Notes under the pieces: model-generated | Seen by the model: only the letters and a program-made list of their open reading frames with translations | What the model was told of the DNA's origin: nothing | Databases searched by the model: none | Assembly (NCBI GenBank): GCA_947445225.1 | Contig: CANFCX010000018.1 | Coordinates: 1 to 33,091, forward strand | Source: Rhodospirillales bacterium | GTDB taxonomy: Bacteria; Pseudomonadota; Alphaproteobacteria; CACIAM-22H2 | Direction: 5' to 3' | Length of the DNA stretch: 33,091 nucleotides | In this document: piece by piece, positions 24,919 to 32,860 of the stretch | Numbering within the stretch: the stretch's first letter is position 1 | Layout of the letters: each line of letters begins with the position of its first letter | Translations under genes and position numbers: made by a program

Positions 24919-25893
24919 ATGCCGAAAGCGATCCGCATCCACAGCCATGGCGGCCCGGAAGTTCTGAAATGGGAGTCGGTCACGCTGGAGAAACCCTCGG
25001 CGGGCCAGGTCCATGTCCGGCACATGGCGGTCGGCCTCAACTACATCGATGTCTACCACCGCACGGGTCTCTATCCGCTTCCCTCATTGCCGGCCGTGAT
25101 CGGGATGGAGGCCGCGGGAATCGTGGAAGGGGTCGGCGAAGGCGTCACCGGTTTCGCCCCGGGCGACCGCGTTGCCTATGCCCAGCCGATGGGATCGTAT
25201 TGCGAGGAACGCCTTATTCCCGCCGATCGCCTCATGCGCCTGCCGGCAAGCATCACGGACCATCAAGCCGCCTCGATGATGCTGAAGGGCATGACCGCCC
25301 AATATTTGCTGCGGCGAACCTATCCCGTGAAAAAAGGCGACGCCATCCTGGTGCACGCGGCGGCTGGCGGCGTTGGGCTCATCCTTTGCCAATGGGCACG
25401 GCATCTCGGCGCCATCGTGATCGGAACCGTCGGCAGCGAGGCAAAAGCGGAACTCGCCAAGGCCCATGGTTGCGCGCATCCGATCATCTATTCCCGGGAG
25501 AATTTCGTCGAACGCGTGCGCGCCATCACCGATGGCGCCGGCGTTGCGGTGGTCTACGACGCGGTGGGCAAGGACACCTTCATGGGTTCGCTAGATTGCC
25601 TTCGTCCACTCGGCCTCATGGTCAGTTTCGGCAACGCCTCGGGTCCCGCGCCGGCATTCGAACCGGCCCTTCTTGCGCAAAAGGGGTCGCTGTACCTGAC
25701 CCGCCCGACATTGATGACCTATGTCGCCCAGCGCGCCGATTTGTTGGCGACCGCCAGCGAGTTATTCAGCGTCGTGGGCAGTGGCGCGGTCCGCATCGAA
25801 ACCAACCAGACCTATCCGCTCAAGGATGCCGCCCGCGCCCATCGCGATCTTGAGGCTCGCAAGACCACCGGTTCCACGCTGCTGCTTCCCTAA
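24919..25893 (+). CDS. Zinc-free quinone oxidoreductase (Qor-like MDR family)
   Basis: A 324-residue NAD(P)H-dependent medium-chain reductase. E. coli Qor has nearly the same length. N-terminal GroES-like domain: MPKAIRIHSHGGPEVLKWES, VGLNYIDVYHRTGLY and VIGMEAAGIVEGVGEGVTGF. Cofactor domain: VHAAAGGVGLILCQWA (near residues 143-158) and GTVGSEAKAELAKAHGCAHP, then VYDAVGKDTFMGSL. Zinc-site Cys are absent, which favours the quinone reductase branch over alcohol dehydrogenases. It should reduce quinones one electron at a time or reduce similar enones. ATG 24919 is the natural family start, with a TTG four codons upstream as an alternative. The next gene is convergent, 12 bases away. Confidence 0.92.
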   Translation: MPKAIRIHSHGGPEVLKWESVTLEKPSAGQVHVRHMAVGLNYIDVYHRTGLYPLPSLPAVIGMEAAGIVEGVGEGVTGFAPGDRVAYAQPMGSYCEERLIPADRLMRLPASITDHQAASMMLKGMTAQYLLRRTYPVKKGDAILVHAAAGGVGLILCQWARHLGAIVIGTVGSEAKAELAKAHGCAHPIIYSRENFVERVRAITDGAGVAVVYDAVGKDTFMGSLDCLRPLGLMVSFGNASGPAPAFEPALLAQKGSLYLTRPTLMTYVAQRADLLATASELFSVVGSGAVRIETNQTYPLKDAARAHRDLEARKTTGSTLLLP

Positions 25894-25905
25894 GGGGACC
25901 GGAAT

Positions 25906-26739
25906 CTACTCGCCGCTTTTCAACAACAGGCCGCGGATGCGGGCGAGCCGGAAGGCGTAGAGAAACGCCCCGGCGCCGAGGGCGATGTAGAAAAGGTTGA
26001 GCAACACCGCCATCGCCAGGAGGTCGTAGCGAAAGACGCCCTCGAACATGACCGCCCGCATGCCCTCGAAAACATGGCTGGATGGCAACGCCCAGGCGAC
26101 GTATTGCAGCCAAGGCGGCAGCACTGAAATCGGGTAATAGATGCCGCTGAGCGGCGCCAAGGCGAAGACCGCGACCCAGGCGAGGCTTTCCGCGGCGAGC
26201 CCGTGGCGCATCACCAGCCCCGAAATCAACAGGCCCATGCCCCAGCCCATCATCAGCAGATTGACGAAAAAGGCGAGCAAGGGCAGGCCCATCGAAAAGA
26301 CGGAGTAGTGGTACATGGGAATGGCCAGCAACGCGGGCGGCACCACGCCGATCAGGGTGCGTATCGTGCTCATCACCAACAATCCCAGAACCATTTCATA
26401 GGGGCGCAGCGGGCTAACGAAAAGGCTGGCGAGATTGCGCGACCACAACTCCTCGAGAAAACTGATGGAGACACCGAGTTGGCCCCGGAAAACGACATCC
26501 CACAACAGGACGGCGGCGATCAACACGCCAGCGGCCTGCGCCACCCAGGTGCTGTTGGTGACGAAAAACTGGCTGATGAAGCCCCAAAGGATCATCTGCA
26601 TGGTCGGCCAATAGGCCAATTCCAGAATTCGCGTCCACGATCCGCGCAGCAAATAGAGGTGGCGGAGCACCAAGGCGGCGACCCGTTGCGCCGAGAAGGC
26701 GGCGGCGGCGGCCGGCGAGAGCACGGGCAAGGCCGTCAT
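25906..26739 (-). CDS. ABC-2 type exporter permease
   Basis: A 277-residue membrane protein with six hydrophobic segments and an N-terminal cytoplasmic stretch of the NodJ/ABC-2 type (ALVLRHLYLLRGSWTRILEL, then AYWPTMQMILWGFISQFFV). A typical ABC-2 segment is LVMRHGLAAESLAWVAVFAL with PLSGIYYPISVLPPWLQYVA, the conserved 'P.sgi.yP...lP..l' motif before the last helices. It forms the transport path for the neighbouring ATPase. Substrate unknown; lipids, glycans or drugs are typical. The start ATG overlaps the ATPase stop as ATGA, so translation is coupled. An apparent extension of the frame to 26973 lies within the ATPase gene and is not used. Confidence 0.88.
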   Translation of the reverse strand: MTALPVLSPAAAAAFSAQRVAALVLRHLYLLRGSWTRILELAYWPTMQMILWGFISQFFVTNSTWVAQAAGVLIAAVLLWDVVFRGQLGVSISFLEELWSRNLASLFVSPLRPYEMVLGLLVMSTIRTLIGVVPPALLAIPMYHYSVFSMGLPLLAFFVNLLMMGWGMGLLISGLVMRHGLAAESLAWVAVFALAPLSGIYYPISVLPPWLQYVAWALPSSHVFEGMRAVMFEGVFRYDLLAMAVLLNLFYIALGAGAFLYAFRLARIRGLLLKSGE

Positions 26740-27485
26740 TGCGCGACCGCGGCGGCGGACGGTTGACGCGCGATATGGAGAAAAACCTCTTCCATGTTCT
26801 GCCGGCCGTATCGCGAAATCAGTTCGGCGGGCGATCCGCGGTCGACAATCCGCCCTTCCTTCATCATCAGGATGCCGCCACACATTCTCTCGACCTCGCC
26901 CATGTTGTGCGACGCGAGCAGGATCGTGGCACCGGCGCGGCGTTGATAATCCTGAAGATAGGTGCGGACCCAATCGGCGGTGTCGGGATCTAGGGATGCG
27001 GTCGGCTCGTCGAGAAGCAGGAGTTGGGGACGATTGAGCAATGCCTTCGCGAGGGCGACGCGCGTCTTCTGGCCCGATGACAAATCTCCGGTCTCCCGCT
27101 TCAGCAGCGAATCAATGGCGAGGTCGGCCGCGACCTCCCGCAGCCGCGCCCGCGGCCTGACCACGCCGTAGAGCCAGCCATAGACCATGAGATTTTGCTC
27201 GACCGTCAATCGGTGCGGCAGGTCGACATAGGGCGACGAAAAATTCATGTGCGGCAGGACGCGGTGACGGTGGCGCAACATGTCCTCGCCGAGCACCTCG
27301 ATGGTCCCGGCGCTGGGCAGCAGCAATCCAAGCAACATGGACAACGTCGTGGTCTTACCGGCGCCGTTGCCACCCAGCAAAGCGACAGTGGAGCCGCCGG
27401 GGATATCGAAATCGACGCCATCGACCGCCGCTACCGCGCCAAATCGCTTGGTCAGACCGCGCACTTTGATGACAGAACCGGACAT
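26736..27485 (-). CDS. ABC-2 type exporter ATP-binding protein
   Basis: A 249-residue ATPase with all motifs: Walker A GGNGAGKTT (residues 38-46), the signature LSSGQKTRVALAKALL, Walker B LLLLDEPTASLDPD, and the H-loop in LLASHNMGEVERM. This class drives ABC-2 exporters. ATG 27485 is chosen; a TTG at 27503 (six codons earlier) is possible but neither has a good ribosome-binding site. It heads a two-gene operon with the permease and is divergent from regB, sharing a 92-base gap. Only the ATPase and one permease gene are present, so the transporter would be a homodimer of each. Confidence 0.94.
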   Translation of the reverse strand: MSGSVIKVRGLTKRFGAVAAVDGVDFDIPGGSTVALLGGNGAGKTTTLSMLLGLLLPSAGTIEVLGEDMLRHRHRVLPHMNFSSPYVDLPHRLTVEQNLMVYGWLYGVVRPRARLREVAADLAIDSLLKRETGDLSSGQKTRVALAKALLNRPQLLLLDEPTASLDPDTADWVRTYLQDYQRRAGATILLASHNMGEVERMCGGILMMKEGRIVDRGSPAELISRYGRQNMEEVFLHIARQPSAAAVAQ

Positions 27486-27577
27486 CCCGTCTATATGGGC
27501 CAAAACCGCACAGCAGGCCAGGGGAAGGCCACGCCGCCCCGCCCGGTTGCCCGGGCTCCCCTGCCAGGAGGGTTCAG

Positions 27578-28888
27578 ATGTCGGAAACGCGCCCGATTAT
27601 TGGTGGTGCCGGAGTCGGCGGCCCCGTCCGCGCCCGTACGTTAATCTTCCTTCGTTGGGTGGCGATCGCCGGACAATTGTCGGCCTTGGTTATCGCCCAG
27701 GTCGGGCTGGGCGTCAGCCTGCCCATGGATGCCGCGCTGGCGGCGATCGTGGCTTCGGTCATCGTTAATCTGGCAAGCGCCTGGGGCTCGTCGTCCGCAA
27801 GCCGGCTGACCGACAACGAAGCGGCGCTTTATCTGGGTTATGACCTCATCCAGTTGACGGGCCTGCTGCATCTGACCGGCGGCCTCACCAACCCGTTTGC
27901 CCTGTTGGCATTGGCGCCGGTCACGATTTCCGCCACCGTATTGTCGCGCCGCAGCACGGCCTTTCTATTCGGGCTGGTCATCATCAGTGTCACGATTCTG
28001 GCCCTATGGCGCCGGCCGTTGGCCTGGGTGGGCGGCGGCATCGCCCTGCCGCTGGAATATGAGATCGGGATATGGGCCGCCCTCGTCGTGGGCGCCACTT
28101 TCATGACGGTCTACGCAAGCAGCGTGGCCGAGGAAGCGCGCCGGATGTCCGACGCCCTCGCCGCGACTCATATGGCTCTGGCTCGCGAACAACGTTTGTC
28201 CGCCCTGGGCGCGCTCGCGGCGGCGGCGGCGCACGAATTGGGCAGCCCCTTGGCGACGATAGCGGTCGTGGCGAAGGATCTTGCGCGCGATCTGCCGGCG
28301 GACAGCTTCCTGGCGGAAGATGCCGCACTCCTGTTGAGCCAAACCGAACGTTGCCGGGATATCCTGGCCCGGCTGGCGGCGCGGCCCGAACCCGGGGAAC
28401 GGTCGCCTTTTTCGAATTTGCCGATCGGGGCCCTCGTTGAAGAATCGGCGGCGCCGCATCGCGGCGGCCGCATCCAGATCGAGTTTCGCAAAGGCCCCAG
28501 CGCGGGCCGCGAATCACGAGAAGCCGAACCGGTCGTGGAGCGTAGCCCGGAAGTCCTGCACGGCCTGGGCAGCCTTATCGAAAACGCCGTGCAGTTCGCG
28601 AGCGGGCGTGTAACCATACGGGCGGAATGGGGCCGCGGAATTGCTGTTGTTATCGCCGATGACGGACCCGGATTCGACCCCGTGGTTCTGGACCGGATCG
28701 GCGAGCCTTACATTTCGAGCCGCGGCGAAGAGGGCATGCATATGGGGCTTGGCATTTTCATCGCCAAGAATTTGCTGGAGAGGACCGGGGCGACGGTGAC
28801 ATTCGGCAATCGCGCCGATGGCGGCGCCGAAGCCACCGTGAGGTGGCCGCGCGCCGAGGTCATGTCCCGGCCGGAGGATACGCCGTGA
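27578..28888 (+). CDS. regB: Redox-sensing histidine kinase RegB/PrrB-like
   Basis: A 436-residue membrane kinase with six N-terminal hydrophobic segments. The quinone-binding motif GGLTNPF is at residues 101-107. The phospho-acceptor region LGALAAAAAHELGSPLATIA places the His at 219. The redox-active Cys is at 259 in RCRDILARL; the His-to-Cys distance of 40 is the same as in Rhodobacter RegB (H225, C265). The ATPase domain has LIENAVQFASG (N box), VVIADDGPGFDP (G1) and GLGIFIAKNLLE (G2). RegB activates genes for respiration, carbon and nitrogen fixation when the quinone pool and thiols become reduced. AGGAGG lies five bases before the ATG. The 3' end overlaps regA by four bases. No senC/prrC gene is present here. 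Confidence 0.95.
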   Translation: MSETRPIIGGAGVGGPVRARTLIFLRWVAIAGQLSALVIAQVGLGVSLPMDAALAAIVASVIVNLASAWGSSSASRLTDNEAALYLGYDLIQLTGLLHLTGGLTNPFALLALAPVTISATVLSRRSTAFLFGLVIISVTILALWRRPLAWVGGGIALPLEYEIGIWAALVVGATFMTVYASSVAEEARRMSDALAATHMALAREQRLSALGALAAAAAHELGSPLATIAVVAKDLARDLPADSFLAEDAALLLSQTERCRDILARLAARPEPGERSPFSNLPIGALVEESAAPHRGGRIQIEFRKGPSAGRESREAEPVVERSPEVLHGLGSLIENAVQFASGRVTIRAEWGRGIAVVIADDGPGFDPVVLDRIGEPYISSRGEEGMHMGLGIFIAKNLLERTGATVTFGNRADGGAEATVRWPRAEVMSRPEDTP

Positions 28889-29451
28889 CCACCGCAGACA
28901 TCGACATTGGAGAAGGAAGCGATCGACGATTGTTGCTCGTTGATGACGACGAACCGCTGCGAATCCGCCTGGCACAGGCCATGAAACGCCGCGGCTTCGT
29001 GGTAACCGCCGCCGACAGCGTGGCCGCCGGGATCGCGGCCGCGAAACGCGTGACGCCGCCTTATGCCGTGATCGATCTCAAGCTGGAAGACGGTAGCGGG
29101 CTCGATGTTGTGTCGGCGCTCCGCGAACGGCGCCCCGATGCACGCATTGTCATGCTGACCGGTTATGGCAATATCGCCACGGCGGTCGCCGCCATCAAAG
29201 CCGGTGCGGTGGATTATCTTCCCAAGCCAGCCGACGCCGACGCGATCGCCCAAGCGTTAATGTCGGAAGACCGGTCGCTGCCGCTGCCGCCCGAACAACC
29301 GATGACCGCTGACCGTGTGCGATGGGAACACATCTTGCGGGTGTTCGAGCAATGCGGGCGAAATGTTTCGGAGACCGCACGGCGCCTTAACATGCATCGC
29401 CGCACGTTGCAGCGCATCCTGGCCAAACACGCGCCCCGGGAACAGGGCTGA
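28885..29451 (+). CDS. regA: Redox response regulator RegA/PrrA-like
   Basis: A 188-residue regulator with receiver and Fis-type HTH domains. Receiver: LLLVDDDEPLRIRLAQAMKR with the acidic pair, phospho-acceptor Asp64 in VIDLKLEDGSGLDVV (Rhodobacter RegA uses Asp63), MLTGYGNIATAVAAIKAGA with the switch Thr, and YLPKP with the conserved Lys. The C-terminal HTH ends CGRNVSETARRLNMHRRTLQ, practically the family sequence. It is the DNA-binding partner of RegB. The start is GTG 28885, overlapping the regB stop (GTGA), with GGAGG seven bases ahead; it is translated in coupling with regB. An upstream extension is unneeded. Confidence 0.95.
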   Translation: MTTADIDIGEGSDRRLLLVDDDEPLRIRLAQAMKRRGFVVTAADSVAAGIAAAKRVTPPYAVIDLKLEDGSGLDVVSALRERRPDARIVMLTGYGNIATAVAAIKAGAVDYLPKPADADAIAQALMSEDRSLPLPPEQPMTADRVRWEHILRVFEQCGRNVSETARRLNMHRRTLQRILAKHAPREQG

Positions 29452-29455
29452 AGAC

Positions 29456-30734
29456 TCAGCGCATGCCCGGTTTGCCCAGCGCCTGTTTCATCGTCATGCT
29501 GGACGAGCTCTTGGCTTTTTCCTCGGCGATCATGGCGTCGATATGACGCCCCTGGAAATAATTGATTCCGATCGAATGTCCGACTTCGATGGCATCGGGG
29601 CTGTCGCAGCGCGACATAATGGTGCGCGCCGGGCCCAGCCGCTTGACCTGAGCCGCTAGATCTTCGCGCCTCTTGCCGCCGGGATCCTCGGCCATTTCCG
29701 CCGACCATTGCAGCTTGATCAAGTCTATGCCCAGGCGATCGCGGTCGATGAAGGGCAGGACCATGTGGGTCAGCCCATCGAGGCAAAGCCGGTAGCCGCG
29801 CTCACGCACGAAATCGCGGGCGAACACAAACGAGCCCAGATCCGCGAAGACATCGACCATCGACATTTCGATGACCACGGTTCCACGGGCGCCGGCCTTC
29901 AGCCCCGAATCAAAACCGAGGAAATCCTGGGTCAACAAGGTCGCCACATTCAGGTTCAAGCTGAAATGGGTCGAAATCGAGGTGTCTTCATAGTTACGCA
30001 GCAGCGCCAGCATGCGCCGATCGAGAAATTCAGTGAGGTGCTGGAAGAGCCAACGGCTGGAGGCGATATTGATGTTCGGCGCCAGCGCACGCTGCATGTC
30101 CTGGATGGAGATGAACAGCTCGGGTAAACACCATCTGCGGCGGAGCGCCGGCCTGAACGGCGCAAACCGGCTGGCGGCGCATCAGATTGGAAAGATCGGC
30201 ACGAGCGATCGTCTTCTCGATGCGGTCCAGCTCGATTGGCTCGAGCATGGCGCCGGTCTTGGCGCGTTTTAGACCGACTTGCTGTTGGTTTCGGCGCCGC
30301 TCCTCATCCGCCGCCAAACGGTCGACGGCTTGCTTGAGCTCGTCATACTGCTCTTCGATGTCGTACCACGTGCAGAGGTTGGCTCGGGCGACGGCGTCAT
30401 CACCTTCGAAAAGCGGATCGTCGCTGAAAAGCACGCCCAACTTTTGGACGGCCTCTTCGATATCCTCGACATTGGCGTTCTTGCAGACGAACATCATGTC
30501 GGCGTTGCCAAGCTGGAACAGCTGGCCTTCGTATTTCTTCACCAACTGGCGAAAGGTATCGGCGGCGATGCGGATATGCATCTCCTTGCGGTTCGCCGGC
30601 TTCAGCTTCGACAGCTGGATATGAATGGACACACGCCCCTCGCGGTGCCGATCGAGCCGCTCGATGAAATCGAGCAGGAGCCGTTCCTGGCTCATCGGTT
30701 GCGTGTCGCCCGCACCTCGTGGAGTCACCGCCAT
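29456..30734 (-). pseudogene. Degenerate GGDEF/EAL-like protein, split by a one-base frameshift
   Basis: Two overlapping frames carry the two halves of one protein. The first half ends in frame with QPVCAVQAGAPPQMVF; the second continues MQRALAPNINIASSRWLFQH. Removing one G from GGG at 30122-30124 (CCC in the coding strand) joins them as ...PPQMVFTELFISIQDMQRALAP..., giving about 425 residues. The N-terminal part looks like a worn GGDEF domain (QLFQLGNADMMFVCKNA, GNADM instead of GGDEF). The C-terminal part is EAL-like: SLNLNVATLL, VVIEMSMVDVF, RGYRLCLDGLTHMVLPFIDR, IKLQW and FQGRHID, but the EAL motif and several metal ligands are missing (LDG for LDD). It was probably a catalytically dead c-di-GMP receptor or scaffold. 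Sequencing error cannot be excluded. The gene is convergent with regA, four bases apart. Confidence 0.8.
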
Positions 30735-31056
30735 GATTCACCGCGCCTCGAAATTTGCCGAATAGTTCAATGCCGCCATTCCTTTACGTACGAACGGCAG
30801 AACCCTGCCGATCATCCAACCCGCTAACTTCTAACGATCCGTTAAGATGCGGCACTTCCTCGCGAGGTGTTATGGTTAACCTTTGTGATCGTTTGTGCGG
30901 GTCCGGTCCGACCGATGACAGGGGACCGTTGCCGAACTGCACGCGAAACGCAATATAATCTACTACAAGGGACTCACCGTTCAAGCGTCATCCGTCTTCC
31001 CTGGGGGAAGATGATGCCGGGCCGGGGGCGCAATAGGGCCGGGTAGCGGGCAAACC
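30735..31056. other. Intergenic region ahead of the phosphoesterase gene
   Basis: 322 bases between divergent genes. It holds an isolated GGTTAACC (30874-30881), a perfect TATAAT (30954-30959) and a leader hairpin: TCTTCCC (30995-31001) pairs with GGGAAGA (31005-31011), extended by CATC/GATG. Short frames here have no sign of being genes. A promoter for the degenerate GGDEF/EAL gene should also lie in the left half, but none was recognised. Confidence 0.45.
30929..30959 (+). promoter_or_regulatory. Possible promoter of the phosphoesterase gene
   Basis: TTGCCG (30929-30934), the same -35 as at tRNA-Gly, and a perfect TATAAT (30954-30959) are 19 bases apart, longer than ideal. Transcription near 30967 would give a 90-base leader containing the 7-bp hairpin. 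Confidence 0.4.
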
Positions 31057-31824
31057 GTGATAGCGAAATTTTTTGGGTTTGGCGCCCGCAAGGCGCCTGC
31101 GCAGCCGACGGTTCCGGCCGGACGGCGTCTTTACGCCATCGGTGACATCCATGGCCGCGCCGATCTATTGCGCGACCTTCACGGCCTTATCTTGAACGAC
31201 GCGGCCGGCGCCCCGGCCGCACACAAATCCGTCATCTATATTGGGGACTATGTCGATCGCGGCATCGAATCGCGGCAGGTCATCGACATGATCCTCGAGG
31301 GGCCGCTTCCCGGCTTCGATTGCATTCACCTTCTCGGCAACCACGAGAAGGCCATGATCGACTTCCTCGACGACATCGAAATCGGCCCCGACTGGCTGTC
31401 CTTTGGCGGGGATGCGACCCTGTACAGCTATGGAGTCGGGCTGAATTCCGGCGGTGATTCGGAGGAGCGCTTCCTCGCGCTCCAGGCGAGCCTGCGCCAA
31501 CGCCTACCCCCGGCGCATCTCGAATTTCTTAAGTCGCTCAAGCTGATGCATGTCGAGGATGACTATTGCTTCGTGCACGCCGGAGTCCGGCCTGGCATCA
31601 AGCTAGAGCGTCAACGGGAATACGACCTGCTCTGGATCCGCGACGAATTCCTTATGTCCTCGGAGGATCACGGCAAGGTCGTTGTCCATGGCCACAGCAT
31701 CTCGCGATCGCCGCAGGTTCGCCCGAACCGGATCGGGATCGACACCGGCGCTTTCGCCACCGGCCGACTCACCTGCCTGGTACTTGACGGCACCTCGCAA
31801 AACTTCCTCCAAACCGGCGGATAG
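31057..31824 (+). CDS. Metallophosphoesterase, PPP-like serine/threonine phosphatase family
   Basis: A 255-residue soluble protein with the full set of calcineurin-like metal ligands: GDIHG (residues 29-33), GDYVDRG (63-69), GNHE (94-97), then HAGVRPGI and VVHGHSIS near the C-terminus. These give a two-metal phosphoesterase of the bacterial PPP type, like PrpA/PrpE or ApaH-related proteins; substrates may be phosphoproteins or dinucleoside polyphosphates. The GTG 31057 start lacks a strong ribosome-binding site. The C-terminus GIDTGAFATGRLTCLVLDG is typical of the family. A tRNA gene follows 81 bases on. Confidence 0.92.
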   Translation: MIAKFFGFGARKAPAQPTVPAGRRLYAIGDIHGRADLLRDLHGLILNDAAGAPAAHKSVIYIGDYVDRGIESRQVIDMILEGPLPGFDCIHLLGNHEKAMIDFLDDIEIGPDWLSFGGDATLYSYGVGLNSGGDSEERFLALQASLRQRLPPAHLEFLKSLKLMHVEDDYCFVHAGVRPGIKLERQREYDLLWIRDEFLMSSEDHGKVVVHGHSISRSPQVRPNRIGIDTGAFATGRLTCLVLDGTSQNFLQTGG

Positions 31825-31829
31825 GCTCC

Positions 31830-31858
31830 TTGTCAGGGAGAACCGAGTCCAGTACTGT
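31830..31858 (+). promoter_or_regulatory. Promoter of tRNA-Arg
   Basis: TTGTCA (31830-31835) and TACTGT (31853-31858) are separated by 17 bases. Transcription near 31865 would leave a 5' leader of about 40 bases for RNase P removal. Confidence 0.55.
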
Positions 31859-31905
31859 CCCACGCTTCCAAGAACCGGACGGATCGGCAACGCCGTCGAA
31901 ATCGC

Positions 31906-31982
31906 GCGCCCGTAGCTCAACTGGATAGAGCATCAGACTACGGATCTGAGGGTTAGGGGTTCGAATCCCTTCGGGCGCGCCA
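31906..31982 (+). tRNA. tRNA-Arg (anticodon ACG)
   Basis: A complete 77-base tRNA with encoded CCA. Acceptor arms GCGCCCG and CGGGCGC pair, the D arm is GCTC...GAGC with a long loop, the anticodon loop reads CTACGGA (ACG at 34-36), and the T loop is TTCGAAT. The A34 would be edited to inosine, reading CGU, CGC and CGA. G at position 37 differs from the A in E. coli. The region beyond its 3' end holds a damaged methyltransferase gene and an insertion sequence. Confidence 0.95.
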
Positions 31983-32150
31983 ATTTCCGTCGGATTTCCA
32001 ATTCTCTACGATGCGCTTCGCCGGGCCACGCCGGCAGTTATTCGTTGTCGTACGAGAGATGGTGTTCAGTGGTGTCCGCATCGGTGCATTGCTCTTCGAC
32101 GGCCAATGTCTTGACGGCAGACAAGCGCGAGATTCGGACATCATCATACC

Positions 32151-32180
32151 GGTCAGGGGAGACAAGTGTCTCCCCTGACC
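32151..32180. repeat. Perfect 30-base inverted repeat
   Basis: GGTCAGGGGAGACA and TGTCTCCCCTGACC flank just AG, so 14 of 14 positions match (13 pairs with a four-base loop as RNA). It lies 14 bases beyond the methyltransferase stop on that gene's downstream side. No T-run follows on either strand. It could be a terminator-like end or a remnant of a repeat element. Confidence 0.75.
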
Positions 32181-32194
32181 ATCAGCTGATTGGG

Positions 32195-32860
32195 TCACCG
32201 ACGGGCCTCGATAATCAGATTGAACGGCGTTTCCACCACCCTGCGCACCGTGCGGAGTCCGGCCGATTTCAGGACGGCCTCGAGCTGACGCGGTCCGGCC
32301 TGGGCCCCGAGAACGTGGGTGCCGTTCTCCGACATCGCGTGGGCGCAGCACATGGTGGTCGACCCGGCATAGTAGAGCCGGCCGATCGGATTGATGTTGT
32401 CCTCGACATGGTCTCCGGCGAACGGCTCGATCAGCATGAGGGCGCCATCCTTGGCCATGGCACTTGCCGCGTGCCGCGCTGCATCGACAGGCCGGCCCAT
32501 GTCGTGCAGGCAATCGAAGAAGCAGACGAGATCGTAGCCGCGCTTGGAACGAGATCGTAGCCGCGCTTGGAATAGGTATCTGCCTTGGCGACCTCGAAGC
32601 TGACCCGATCCTCGACACCAGCCGCGTGCGCCACCTTCCTGGCCGTCGCAATCGATTCCTCGTGAACATCGAAGCCCCAGAACCGACTCTTGGGAAAGGC
32701 CTTGGCCATCAGTACGGTCGAATGACCATGCCCGCATCCGACATCAGCAACCATGGCACCCTCCGAAAGCTTCTCGGTGACGCCGGTCAGCGCGGGCAGC
32801 CAGTCCTTGATCAGGTTCGCGCTGTAGGCGTTCCGATAGAATGCGGCGATGCCGCAAAAG
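32195..32860 (-). pseudogene. SAM-dependent methyltransferase, broken by tandem duplication and IS insertion
   Basis: The remaining reading covers a class I methyltransferase: AFYRNAYSANLIKDWLPALT, the SAM motif MVADVGCGHGHSTVLM, FWGFDVHEESIATARKVA, then FFDCLHDMG, GALMLIEPFA and a C-terminal FNLIIEARR. Within ADTYSKRGYDLV a 23-bp unit is present twice (32527-32549 and 32550-32572), shifting the frame; removing one copy restores ...RGYDLVCFFDCLHDMG.... On the upstream side the gene runs into an IS256-type end at about 32860 and meets an in-frame stop (TAG) within the element. The N-terminal part, normally around 150 residues, is missing. Relatives with this layout have an N-terminal winged-helix part and unknown substrates. 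Confidence 0.85.
32526..32572. repeat. 23-bp tandem duplication in the methyltransferase
   Basis: CGAGATCGTAGCCGCGCTTG plus GAA occurs twice directly in succession (32527-32549, 32550-32572), with the preceding A also matching. 23 is not a multiple of three, so the copy causes a frameshift. It has the look of a replication-slippage event or an assembly error. Confidence 0.95.

Noticed and set aside
30874-30881. GGTTAACC as a CtrA-type site
   Set aside because: Only one TTAA half is present, without the second half at the required spacing.
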